Shown here: piece after piece, positions 10,050-17,258 of the stretch
How positions within the stretch are numbered: position 1 is the stretch's first letter
How the letters are laid out: every line of letters begins with the position of its first letter
Source of the DNA: Rhizorhapis sp036570425
Lineage (GTDB): Bacteria; Pseudomonadota; Alphaproteobacteria; Sphingomonadales; Sphingomonadaceae
Assembly (NCBI GenBank): GCA_036570425.1
Contig: DATCYF010000023.1
Location: 376,754 to 440,753, forward strand
Direction of reading: 5' to 3'
Length of the DNA: 64,000 nucleotides
Notes under the pieces: generated by a model
What the model saw: the letters and a program-made list of their open reading frames with translations, nothing else
What the model was told of the DNA's origin: nothing
Databases searched by the model: none
Made by a program: the position numbers and the translations under genes

Positions 10050-10253
10050 ATGACCTTGATGACGTACCAGGGCTACACCGCCTCCGTTGAATTCGACGCC
10101 GATGACATGATCCTTGTCGGCCGTCTGACCGGCATTGATGACAACATCAGCTTCCACGCCGACGATAATGAAACGGTCATCGCCGCCTTCCACGAAGCGG
10201 TAGACGATTATCTCGAAACCTGTGCCAAGATCGGGAACGCGCCGCTTTGTTGA
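10050..10253 (+). CDS. HicB-like antitoxin fragment without DNA-binding domain
   Basis: About 67 residues: YQGYTASVEFDADDMILVGR, then a short loop and FHEAVDDYLETCAKIGNAP. This matches the N-terminal partner-binding half of HicB antitoxins. HicB proteins usually continue with a ribbon-helix-helix of about 40 residues; here the frame stops right after the first domain and the downstream bases do not encode the rest. No HicA toxin lies nearby. Start choice is uncertain (GTG 10038, ATG 10050 or ATG 10059). It may be a decayed antitoxin or an anti-toxin decoy. Confidence 0.7.
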   Translation: MTLMTYQGYTASVEFDADDMILVGRLTGIDDNISFHADDNETVIAAFHEAVDDYLETCAKIGNAPLC

Positions 10254-10261
10254 TTCTGCGC

Positions 10262-10627
10262 TTAAAATTTCTGAGCTGGGAACCCACTGAACGGTGCTAC
10301 CTGACACACGCCTTTTCGGCTGTGCGGCCTCAAGCCATCTATGTAATTGTAATAGCGATATTGACCCGTCTGGCGATCCACGAACATGCTCTCTTCCATG
10401 TCGCCGCGAAAGGCCGGCTGCTTGTTGATCACCTTCAACTCGCCAGTTGTCGCTTCACCCATCTTCCAGATGCGATCGCAATTACCAGAGCAAGCCTCGC
10501 CTTTGGTGAGATCGATGCGGTAACGATCGGCCGAGCCTTCGGTGCTGGTGCACACCAGATCGAATTGATCGGCTGCCAGCGCTGGACTCGCGATGGCAGT
10601 AAAAAAAACAAGAAGAAAGAACTTCAT
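10262..10627 (-). CDS. Small exported protein, unknown function
   Basis: The ATG at 10627 follows GGGGGA and opens a clear signal peptide (MKFFLLVFFTAIASPALAAD) with an ALA-A cleavage site. The mature part is about 100 residues with four cysteines, so disulphides in the periplasm are possible. Longer upstream in-frame starts would add an Arg-rich leader and are rejected. It lies 10 bases after a membrane protein gene and converges on the HicB-like gene. Family not recognised. As an exported protein between tail genes it is a candidate lysogenic conversion gene. Confidence 0.65.
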   Translation of the reverse strand: MKFFLLVFFTAIASPALAADQFDLVCTSTEGSADRYRIDLTKGEACSGNCDRIWKMGEATTGELKVINKQPAFRGDMEESMFVDRQTGQYRYYNYIDGLRPHSRKGVCQVAPFSGFPAQKF

Positions 10628-10637
10628 CGCGGTCCCC

Positions 10638-11018
10638 CTAGTTTGAACGCGACATTGCGCCTTCGATCGCTTCACGAAGCGCTTGGACTTCACCTGCATC
10701 CTGAGACGCAAACGCCTGCGCCTCACTCGCAGTTGACACCAAAAAGAGCATATATGTCGTAGTTGGCGCTCGCTTTTTCCATGATGTCCACCCCACGCCG
10801 ACGAAGATCAGTGCAAAAACTGCGGACACAGCACTTAGAGTTGCAATGGCGCTCACCGCGAACGTTAAAGCTATCAGCCACCACGCCAAAAAGGCGCTAC
10901 TGCCCTTTTTCGTCTCCGACCGCACCTCGACAGAGGTAATCTTGTTGATGGCGTAGCTCTTCTCGCCGAAACGCGCGAAGCGTTCGTCGACAGAAATAGT
11001 CCCTTGCTGGAATAACAT
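10638..11018 (-). CDS. DUF6232-like small membrane protein
   Basis: The 126-residue protein has a cytoplasmic N-terminal sheet-like region (ISVDERFARFGEKSYAINKI), then two closely spaced hydrophobic segments near residues 43-62 and 63-80, and a soluble C-terminus. This layout resembles DUF6232 proteins, whose function is unknown; the link is by recollection. It forms a pair with the exported protein downstream. The pair separates the tail chaperone genes from the tape measure, where siphophages normally have nothing else, so it is probably a moron. Confidence 0.6.
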   Translation of the reverse strand: MLFQQGTISVDERFARFGEKSYAINKITSVEVRSETKKGSSAFLAWWLIALTFAVSAIATLSAVSAVFALIFVGVGWTSWKKRAPTTTYMLFLVSTASEAQAFASQDAGEVQALREAIEGAMSRSN

Positions 11019-11056
11019 AACACCCCCTTATTGAGGCGGGGGCTATAACAACAATG

Positions 11057-11467
11057 TCACCCCAAAACCATCCGCAACCGTTGCACTTCCGTTTCCCGCT
11101 CGCGTTCGGTGACTTCCGCACGCCATGGCGGCGGGCAATTCTCGCTTTCGGCGCGGCGGCCCTCCGCAAGATATTCTATCGACAATTTGCGGATCAGCCG
11201 TGCCTCCCACGGCGCTGGGTAAATGCCCGTCATGTCGGACCATGACCGGATGGATTGCCAGCTCAAGGGCGCGGCCCCCATGCCGGCCGCCTCGGTCAGC
11301 CCGATCTCGACCAGTCGATCAATGATGTGAGGTGCCGGGTTCGGCGGCATCTGCGGCGTGATGCCATCCTTCTTGAACCGCTCGGCCCGGCTGATCTGGG
11401 CGGAAGTTCCGTGTTTCGCCCGCTTCGTCCTCTCATCCGGCTTGGGCGTGGCATTGAGCCACGCCAT
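11057..11467 (-). CDS. Tail assembly chaperone, gpT-like frame (made by -1 frameshift)
   Basis: From the first Met this frame encodes 136 residues, but it is open without a stop upstream to at least 11512. It is exactly the -1 frame of the preceding chaperone gene at the slippery site. The frameshift product would be about 283 residues: 132 from the upstream gene plus 151 from here. In lambda the matching gpGT fusion loads the tape measure protein with tail tube subunits. The sequence is charged and Arg/Glu rich. No good ribosome site precedes the ATG at 11467, consistent with expression by frameshifting. Confidence 0.75.
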   Translation of the reverse strand: MAWLNATPKPDERTKRAKHGTSAQISRAERFKKDGITPQMPPNPAPHIIDRLVEIGLTEAAGMGAAPLSWQSIRSWSDMTGIYPAPWEARLIRKLSIEYLAEGRRAESENCPPPWRAEVTERERETEVQRLRMVLG

Positions 11468-11484
11468 GTGCCGGACGAAAAGCG

Positions 11485-11907
11485 TTAGCTCCCGGCTGAG
11501 CCGGGTTTGAAGTTTCCCCAGTCACGCACGGCCTTCAGCACCTGCTGCGCCATGTAACCAAGTTTCGGATCGGCATAGAACGCCTGGAAGAGCTCCTGAC
11601 CCTGCTTGCCTTCGGCGGGCGGGTAGGTGAAATGGCGAAATTCCGAGGTGATGGCCGCCAGATCCTCGGCCTGCTCTGTTATCCGCTGTTCCGGTGCTGC
11701 AACCGTCGGCTTGCCGTCATTGTCGGCCATGCGCTTGACGGCACGAGCGGTTTGACGTGCTTCGATGGCGGCGAACTGGCGGGAGCCTGGTCCGAAAATG
11801 ACGATCTGCAAGGGGTTCCCCTTTGCATCGAACAAATGCTCGCCATCGGCCCCTTTGAGGTGAACTGGGGCGGTATCGACGACAGCTTGACTGGTAATAT
11901 CGAACAT
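11485..11907 (-). CDS. Tail assembly chaperone, gpG-like
   Basis: 140 residues from the ATG at 11907, preceded by AAAGGAAA. Upstream in-frame extension overlaps the tube gene region and reads as noise. The size, acidic character and position between tail tube and tape measure fit the gpG-type chaperone of siphophages, which holds the tape measure protein before tail assembly. Codon 130-132 (Trp-Gly-Asn) forms a slippery heptamer, so part of translation should shift into the gpT-like frame. The stop is TAA at 11485-11487. Confidence 0.75.
   Translation of the reverse strand: MFDITSQAVVDTAPVHLKGADGEHLFDAKGNPLQIVIFGPGSRQFAAIEARQTARAVKRMADNDGKPTVAAPEQRITEQAEDLAAITSEFRHFTYPPAEGKQGQELFQAFYADPKLGYMAQQVLKAVRDWGNFKPGSAGS
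11491..11518 (-). promoter_or_regulatory. Programmed -1 ribosomal frameshift signal (slippery site plus hairpin)
   Basis: On the minus strand, G GGA AAC occupies 11518-11512 in the zero frame, a canonical X XXY YYZ heptamer. Six bases later comes a perfect hairpin, CCCGGC-TCA-GCCGGG (11505-11491). The -1 frame after the slip reads on without a stop into the gpT-like gene. Slippery heptamer, frame, spacing, hairpin and gene position all match the lambda G-GT arrangement. Confidence 0.88.
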
Positions 11908-12007
11908 TGTGGTTTCCTTTCGCGGGAAGGGTGCACCAATCCGCCCCGCCACCCGCGATGTGCGGGGCGGACTGATGCCGTGGACCGGCACGTTGCCGGA
12001 ATGCATG

Positions 12008-12457
12008 TTAGGTGGCAGCGACCTTGACGATCTTGGTGCTGATCTCGATGGTTGGATTCGCCATGATGACGCTGTCTGCGCTGTCGGTGTTTTCTGGATA
12101 GCCGAACACCCGGCCGCCAAAATAGCGCTTGGCGCCATCCGGGTATGTCACTTCAACCGAATAGAGCTTCGACGTTGCATCGTCCGAAGCCGTCCGCAGC
12201 AACGTCTGCCCCGCGTCCTCGTCGTCATGCGCCAGCGAAGGCTGGAGCGAACCATAATCGGCCGATCCCTTGTGCTTTTGCTTCGGGCCCTTGAGGGGCT
12301 GGAATTCGACTTTGGCAAAGGTTGCGCCGATCGCACCGATCTTCTCGACCTGTCCAACCTCGATAAAAGTCAATGCGGCGTAACCGACTGCATCTTCAGT
12401 GGCTGGCGTGTCAGCGCAGAGGGCGAGCGCCGTGCCCGCCGCAGTTGTGGAACCCAT
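12008..12457 (-). CDS. Major tail tube protein
   Basis: 149 residues, start ATG at 12457 with GGAG upstream (AAAGGAGAAATGAC). Short beta-rich protein with few cysteines: VGYAALTFIEVGQVEKIG near the N-terminus and YPDGAKRYFGGRVFGY in the middle, features of the phage tail tube protein family that stacks in rings around the tape measure. It is followed by the two tail chaperone genes and preceded by connector genes, the standard place for the tube gene. It should be the most abundant tail component. Confidence 0.82.
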   Translation of the reverse strand: MGSTTAAGTALALCADTPATEDAVGYAALTFIEVGQVEKIGAIGATFAKVEFQPLKGPKQKHKGSADYGSLQPSLAHDDEDAGQTLLRTASDDATSKLYSVEVTYPDGAKRYFGGRVFGYPENTDSADSVIMANPTIEISTKIVKVAAT

Positions 12458-12522
12458 GTCATTTCTCCTTTTGGGCGAGCCGGGCTATCCCGGCGGGAAC
12501 GCACGCGGGTGCGAGCGTCAGT

Positions 12523-12705
12523 TTAGGCCGAAGGCTTGTCCTTCGGCTTTTCTTCAGCATTCGGGCTGCGGACGAGACCAGCGGCCTCGTAATTGCGGAA
12601 CACGCCTTCGGGTAGGTCGACCGTCGCGCCTGCAGTGAACTTCTTCTCGGTGCCAGCATCCTTGAAATTGCGGACGATGAACGCCTTTTTCATCTTCTCA
12701 GTCAT
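12523..12705 (-). CDS. Small phage protein between tail terminator and tube genes
   Basis: 60 residues from the ATG at 12705, which has a strong AGGAG seven bases upstream. The longer in-frame version reads as antisense of the tail terminator gene and is rejected. The body (KKAFIVRNFKDAGTEKK, then a TVDLPEGVFRNYEAAGLV stretch) looks like a compact beta-rich fold that begins with an amphipathic strand; the tail is Lys/Pro rich. No named family is recognised. Similar short genes occur in the tail region of other alphaproteobacterial phages. Confidence 0.65.
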   Translation of the reverse strand: MTEKMKKAFIVRNFKDAGTEKKFTAGATVDLPEGVFRNYEAAGLVRSPNAEEKPKDKPSA

Positions 12706-12719
12706 GTCGTTTCTCCTGC

Positions 12720-13121
12720 TCACTCCTCCGCGTCGAAACTGACGCGGAAATCCTGTGTCTGTTCGAAGCTGTTGCCCGGACCGATCACGTCGGGGCCAAG
12801 GCCAGCGGTCAGGATCGAAACCCGCGTTCCGCCGCCAATATCGCCGATCCGGCCTCGGCAGCAGTCGCGCACCAGAGCGATGATCGCGCCCTGGTCGCGA
12901 TAGCTGGCGGCACGCACCGTCACCGCGATGCGTGCGACGGAACGGCACCATCCGCCCCGTTTCAACGGCTGACGATCGACCAGACTGACCGTCCGGACCA
13001 GCAGCGCCGGGAGGGGCTGGCCCTCGGGCAGCATCCCGGCCTTAATGTTGGCGAGGGGCACGACATTGATGAGCGGCTGATGCTCGCGCAGCAGGGCGCC
13101 GATGATGTCCGATCCGGTCAT
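12720..13121 (-). CDS. Tail terminator / completion protein (DUF3168-like)
   Basis: 133 residues. The N-terminal part (SDIIGALLREHQPLINVVP) and the middle VTVRAASYRDQGAIIALVRDC fit the DUF3168-type tail terminator proteins that cap the growing tail and join it to the head. The start ATG overlaps the HK97 gp10-like stop by four bases. The order gp6-like, head closure, gp10-like, terminator, tube is the usual HK97 order and supports the role more than sequence alone. Confidence 0.68.
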   Translation of the reverse strand: MTGSDIIGALLREHQPLINVVPLANIKAGMLPEGQPLPALLVRTVSLVDRQPLKRGGWCRSVARIAVTVRAASYRDQGAIIALVRDCCRGRIGDIGGGTRVSILTAGLGPDVIGPGNSFEQTQDFRVSFDAEE

Positions 13122-13654
13122 TCGGCATCCCCATCGCTGCCACCACGGATCCCGACCTTGCTGACGCGCGCGGTGATATAATTCTGCGCAGCCTGGATCG
13201 CCGCGCCTTCTTTGATGTCCAGTGCCGGACGCAGAAACGGATGCGGCCGCGCACCGGGATGGAAAACCGTGGTGCCCACGAAATGGCCGTTGATGACCAG
13301 TGAGCCATCCCCGCCTGCCGCCGTCACTTTCTGATTGACCTTGCGAACGCTCATGCCGTCACGTTGGCTGTCGTCGACTGAGATGAAGTGCGGATCCGTC
13401 CCATATTCCAGCCAGGGCGCGATATAGGAGCCCGGCCCCTTCACCTGCACCTTGGCGATGATCCGGCCATCCTCGCGCTTGGTCGCGACCTTGATCGCCC
13501 CGGAAACCTCGTCGGAAATTGAGCGCGCCTTAGCCTCCCCAGCAACGACATCAGCCGCCGCGCGTCCGGCACCGCGCAACACGCGGTTCACCAGCGCCTC
13601 GGGCAGGCCAGCAATGAAGGATTTGACCTCGCTGCGCCCCTTTACCGACGCCAT
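13118..13654 (-). CDS. HK97 gp10-like phage morphogenesis protein
   Basis: 178 residues. The pattern of an N-terminal helix (EVKSFIAGLPEALVNRVLRG), then AAADVVAGEAKARS, and a middle block KVQVKGPGSYIAPWLEYGTDPHF is typical of HK97 gp10 family proteins, small head-tail interface or tail completion proteins. It overlaps the terminator gene by four bases and the upstream head closure gene by one, so the set is translationally coupled. Confidence 0.8.
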   Translation of the reverse strand: MASVKGRSEVKSFIAGLPEALVNRVLRGAGRAAADVVAGEAKARSISDEVSGAIKVATKREDGRIIAKVQVKGPGSYIAPWLEYGTDPHFISVDDSQRDGMSVRKVNQKVTAAGGDGSLVINGHFVGTTVFHPGARPHPFLRPALDIKEGAAIQAAQNYITARVSKVGIRGGSDGDAE

Positions 13655-14010
13655 CAGGCCGGGTTCCCTGCCGGGCTGTATTCCTCGACCATGAATTCAA
13701 GGCCCTCGCGGTGGCCGAGTTCAGCTGGTCCGGCGATGATCTGCATGACGCGGCCGTCGATCACAAAGCGCATGTCCGGGGTGACGTCCGTCCGGAACCG
13801 CATCCGAACCCGCGCGGGCCGGGACGCAACATTGATGCCGTCGGCCAGCTTCTCGCCCCGACTGGGCAACATATCCTGATAATTCACCCAAGGATTGCAG
13901 ACGCTTTCCCATGTGCCCGAACCTGCGCCGTCGAAGCTATTGTCCGGAACTGGCCGCTCGATCACGACGCGCTTATTCCGCCGTGCCGACGTCAACGATG
14001 GATGGCCCAT
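13654..14010 (-). CDS. Head closure / head-tail adaptor protein
   Basis: 118 residues, with RNKRVVIERPV near the N-terminus, then a long beta-rich middle (RARVRMRFRTDVTPDMRFVI) and RVMQIIAGPAELGHREGLEF. This matches the head closure (SPP1 gp16/HK97 gp7 type) family that seals the capsid portal after DNA packaging. Start and stop overlap neighbouring genes by one base each. Context between gp6-like and gp10-like genes is decisive. Confidence 0.8.
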   Translation of the reverse strand: MGHPSLTSARRNKRVVIERPVPDNSFDGAGSGTWESVCNPWVNYQDMLPSRGEKLADGINVASRPARVRMRFRTDVTPDMRFVIDGRVMQIIAGPAELGHREGLEFMVEEYSPAGNPA

Positions 14011-14525
14011 CAGACCCTCCGAAACCTGTAATGGTCGATAAGGAAATCGACATTGGCAGCGGGAGAAGAGAAATCCCGCTCTGAATACCAGTGATCCACA
14101 ATCATTCGGGTCGCCTGTTTTACGTCATCTGGCGCCGCACCTTCCGCATATCCGACGCTTGCCGTGATCGTGACGGAACCCACGGCGGCGACCCTGCCGG
14201 GCCAACGGCTTCCGAGCGCTGGATGAAGCCAGACCCAGCCATCCCGTTCTATGGCCCGGACGCCTTCAAGGTTTTGCACGACGCCGTCCGTGTCCAGAAA
14301 GGTCACGCTGATGTTGCCTGGATCAACCGGCACGCGCGGGACACGGATTTGCGCCGCGAAGCCGTCGAAAATAAAGCTTTCCTCCCGCGCCAGGCTGACC
14401 ACGCCATAGGTGGTTTCGATGTGCCGCGCGGCCGCGTCGATCAGGCCCTGTATGACGGCGTTCTCTTCATCGTCGTCGATACGAAGATAGGTTTTCGCCT
14501 CATCGAGCAAAATTGCACCAGCCAT
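14010..14525 (-). CDS. Head-tail connector protein (gp6-like)
   Basis: 171 residues beginning with the family signature LLDEAKTYLRIDDDEENAVIQG, followed by LIDAAARHIETTYG, as in HK97 gp6-like DNA packaging connectors. The helical N-terminal region forms the ring under the portal. The C-terminus contains VKQATRMIVDHWYSERD, also typical. It lies directly before the head closure gene and after the capsid block. Confidence 0.88.
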   Translation of the reverse strand: MAGAILLDEAKTYLRIDDDEENAVIQGLIDAAARHIETTYGVVSLAREESFIFDGFAAQIRVPRVPVDPGNISVTFLDTDGVVQNLEGVRAIERDGWVWLHPALGSRWPGRVAAVGSVTITASVGYAEGAAPDDVKQATRMIVDHWYSERDFSSPAANVDFLIDHYRFRRV

Positions 14526-14580
14526 TCGGCCACCTCACCACGGGTAGGATGACGGGCCGGACGAACCGGCCCGTCGAAGA

Positions 14581-15021
14581 TCAGGCCTGGTCGACCTGCG
14601 GATTGTCATGACCGGCGCCCTTGAGCACGATCGCGCCGATCGGCGTGCCCGCACCATGCGTGCCGCTGAAGTCGGCCAGCAGCTTGAGGTAGCGTTTGCC
14701 GCCCTTGTAGCCGAACCGATAGGCCGAAGCTGCGGCATGGGCGCTGGTCAACGCCTTGACGATACCGCCGGTGCCGACAGACTCGACGCCCAGCACATCG
14801 CCGACGTCTACCGCTTCATAGCTCGCGTCATCGTCGGAATGGGTCAGCTTGAACTCGATCTTGTTCGCGCCGGTGAAGGTAATGCCCCCCACGCCGACCA
14901 TCAGCACGATCTCCGCGCCATTATAGCCGATCAGATCTATGGCCGGAGGCGTATTGTCGGCATCGAGAACGGCCACGCCGATGGCCACAGCCGCAAACAG
15001 GCTGGAATGAATATCCTTCAT
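14581..15021 (-). CDS. Capsid-region protein, possible head decoration protein
   Basis: 146 residues lying between the major capsid and connector genes. Hydrophobic and small residues dominate (SLFAAVAIGVAVLDADNTPP; IVLMVGVGGITFTG), followed by a charged DDDASYE loop and a VGTGGIVKALTSA repeat-like segment. The family is not recognised with certainty. Genes at this place are often capsid decoration or stabilising proteins, and the beta-rich composition would fit. The start ATG at 15021 follows GGAG (TCCTGGAGACTTTCC). Confidence 0.55.
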   Translation of the reverse strand: MKDIHSSLFAAVAIGVAVLDADNTPPAIDLIGYNGAEIVLMVGVGGITFTGANKIEFKLTHSDDDASYEAVDVGDVLGVESVGTGGIVKALTSAHAAASAYRFGYKGGKRYLKLLADFSGTHGAGTPIGAIVLKGAGHDNPQVDQA

Positions 15022-15086
15022 GGAAAGTCTCCAGGAGTAGAGGAAATGAAGCCGCCAGCGTCTCCGCCGGCGGCGAAATCAGCCGA

Positions 15087-16364
15087 TCAGGCCGCGCACT
15101 TCAGCAGCTTGATCGCCTCGAAGTTGGTGATGCCGCCACCCACGCGCTTCGTCGCATAGAACTGGACAAAGGGCTTGTTGGTGTAGGGATCACGAAGGAT
15201 CGAGACACCCATTCGGTCAGCGATTGTGTAGGCGCGATTCCAGTCGGCGACGGCAACGGGACATTTGCCCGCGCCAAGGCCGTCCATATAATCGTCGGTA
15301 TAGATCGGCTTACCCAGAATGGTTCCGACCTGCTCACTGGTCGACGGCGCCGCCCAGAGATAATTGCCTTGGCCATCCTTCCACTTGCGAATCTCTGCCA
15401 TCGTGGCATCGGAGGTCAGGAAGGCCGCGCCGTTGCGATAGCCCTGTTTCAGCGAAAAGAGCAGGTCGATAAGCGCGTCGCCGGGGTCTGTCGAGGCAAA
15501 GGCAGCGGCGGCGCCGGTCTTGACGAAACCCACCTTGCCCCATGCGTAGGACGCGTTGGCGACCGTATCGTAGGAGAGAAAGCCGCGCGGCTTGTTCTTG
15601 CCGTTGCCCGCAATGAACGCCTCGCTTTCGGCCTCGCCGAACTCGGTCGATATCTCTGCCGCCAACCACGCCGCGACATCGAAGCGCGCATCATCCAACA
15701 TGGTCTGCGTCGCGGCCGGATTGGCATAAAGCTCCCCTGAGGGCAGCGCCAATTCGCGCAGAACCGGCGTCTTGGTTTCCGGCCGCTCGTCTTCCTCGCC
15801 GACCCAGCCCGACGTTGCACCACCCATGCTCACCAGCTTCTTGTAAGTCTGACCGGAGATATGCACGACACGGGCGAGTTGACGCATGATGGAATTTGTG
15901 CCCAGCACACGATCGATGCCCTGTTCCCAGTCGACCGGAACGACATAGCCGCCGTCGGGATCGGACTGGGTGGTCAGTGCGGCACTGACCGCAAGCTGAC
16001 CAAGGTCCGCATCGACATTGCCGCGCCGGAACCAGGTGGCAAATGCCGTGCGGTGCTCACGCTCGGCGGCATTCAGGCCATCGCCCGCGCCACCACCCAG
16101 CTGCGCCGCCGTCAGTGCGGCCGACAGGCGGTCAATCTCCGCGTTGATGGGCTCGATCAGCGCATTGGCCTCTTCCTGGGTGACACGACCGGCAAGTGCC
16201 TCTTCATGCTTCGCGCGCATCGCATCGACCGCAGCGTTGATCTGCGCGATCATGGCGACCGGATCGTTCGGCTCCGCACGCGGCGCAGCGAGCACTGCGC
16301 GGGGAGTGGACGCGCCAATCGTCGCGCCCGCCGCCAACAGGGCGGCGCGGTGGATATTCTTCAT
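15087..16364 (-). CDS. HK97-fold major capsid protein
   Basis: 425 residues. Residues 1 to about 115 are helical and charged (AMIAQINAAVDAMRAKHEEA), the delta domain that acts as scaffold and is removed by the prohead protease. The rest shows HK97 capsid landmarks: GGYVVPVDWEQGI, MRQLARVVHISG, GWVGEEDERPETKTP, EISTEFGEAESEAFIAGNG, and AFLTSDATMAEIRKWKDGQG. The usual family length is 380-430. It follows the ClpP-like protease directly, as in many HK97-type phages. Confidence 0.95.
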   Translation of the reverse strand: MKNIHRAALLAAGATIGASTPRAVLAAPRAEPNDPVAMIAQINAAVDAMRAKHEEALAGRVTQEEANALIEPINAEIDRLSAALTAAQLGGGAGDGLNAAEREHRTAFATWFRRGNVDADLGQLAVSAALTTQSDPDGGYVVPVDWEQGIDRVLGTNSIMRQLARVVHISGQTYKKLVSMGGATSGWVGEEDERPETKTPVLRELALPSGELYANPAATQTMLDDARFDVAAWLAAEISTEFGEAESEAFIAGNGKNKPRGFLSYDTVANASYAWGKVGFVKTGAAAAFASTDPGDALIDLLFSLKQGYRNGAAFLTSDATMAEIRKWKDGQGNYLWAAPSTSEQVGTILGKPIYTDDYMDGLGAGKCPVAVADWNRAYTIADRMGVSILRDPYTNKPFVQFYATKRVGGGITNFEAIKLLKCAA

Positions 16365-16376
16365 AGGATGTCTCCT

Positions 16377-17258
16377 TTAAGAGAGGGAAGTGAGGAGCCC
16401 GGAAAGCGCCTCGGTCAGCTTGGTTTCACCAGCGCCCGGCGTGGTGCGTTCATCCTGGACAGCGCCTGGCGTGCCCTTCAGATTCCTGATGCGCGCCCGC
16501 GCCTGACTGCGGGTCATTCCGGCAGCCACAAGTGCGAGTTCCATGGCGCGCAGTTCATTGACGCTGCGATCTTCTGCCTTCGCGTCTTCATCGGTTGTGA
16601 CCTGGTCAGCGGCGAGCAAAGCGCTCGCAAAGCCGCGTTCTACGGCGGTGCTGCCGGACATGAACGTTTCCGCATCCATCCACTTCACGATGTCCTCGCG
16701 ATCGGCACCGGAACGGGCCGCATAGACATCGGCCATGGCAGCATCGAACGGAGCCAGCCATTCGGCGGTTTCGGCCATGTCGTGTCGGTTGCCCATGGCC
16801 ATGACCCAGCAATTGTGGATCATCAGGAAACTGGCGGCGCCAATTTCGATCTGGTCGCCGGCCATGGCGATGATCGACGCGGCCGACGCCGCCATGCCCA
16901 TGACCTTGACGGTCACAGTCTGGGGGTGCTCGCGCAGCACATTATAGCAGGCGATGCCTTCGAACATATCGCCGCCATAGCTGTTGATGTGCACCTCGAT
17001 GTCACGCTCGCCGATCGCGCGGAGCTGGCTCTGCAACTTTTTCGCCGTGACGCCGCCGCCCGTCCAGTAATCCTCGCCGATACTGTCGAACATGGTGATG
17101 ACATTGTCGCCCATCGCAACGGCGCGGACGCCAGCGGCCGTGTCGCCATAGCGGTCGAGTACCGATGCCGGTGTGAACGCCTGCAGCTTCCGGTCGGCGG
17201 GCATGGGCAACGCGCCAGGGCGCGCTGCCGCAAATAGGCGCGGCGCGTTACGCATCAT
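16377..17258 (-). CDS. ClpP-like prohead (head maturation) protease
   Basis: A ClpP/S49-fold protease: VHINSYGGDMFEG, then GMAASAASIIAMAG with the likely nucleophile Ser in ASAAS, and FLMIHNCWVMAMG with the catalytic His. It should cleave the capsid delta domain during maturation. The C-terminal part (about residues 195-290) is helical and Arg/Asp rich and may act as a scaffold extension. The frame is open from 17333, but that start would overlap the portal gene by 86 bases; ATG 17258, overlapping by 11 with AAAGGA upstream, is preferred. ATG 17270 and 17255 are alternatives. Confidence 0.88.
   Translation of the reverse strand: MMRNAPRLFAAARPGALPMPADRKLQAFTPASVLDRYGDTAAGVRAVAMGDNVITMFDSIGEDYWTGGGVTAKKLQSQLRAIGERDIEVHINSYGGDMFEGIACYNVLREHPQTVTVKVMGMAASAASIIAMAGDQIEIGAASFLMIHNCWVMAMGNRHDMAETAEWLAPFDAAMADVYAARSGADREDIVKWMDAETFMSGSTAVERGFASALLAADQVTTDEDAKAEDRSVNELRAMELALVAAGMTRSQARARIRNLKGTPGAVQDERTTPGAGETKLTEALSGLLTSLS

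Noticed and set aside
15861..17237. A 458-residue plus-strand frame
   Set aside because: Antisense to the capsid and prohead protease genes, which have strong motifs; no ribosome site.
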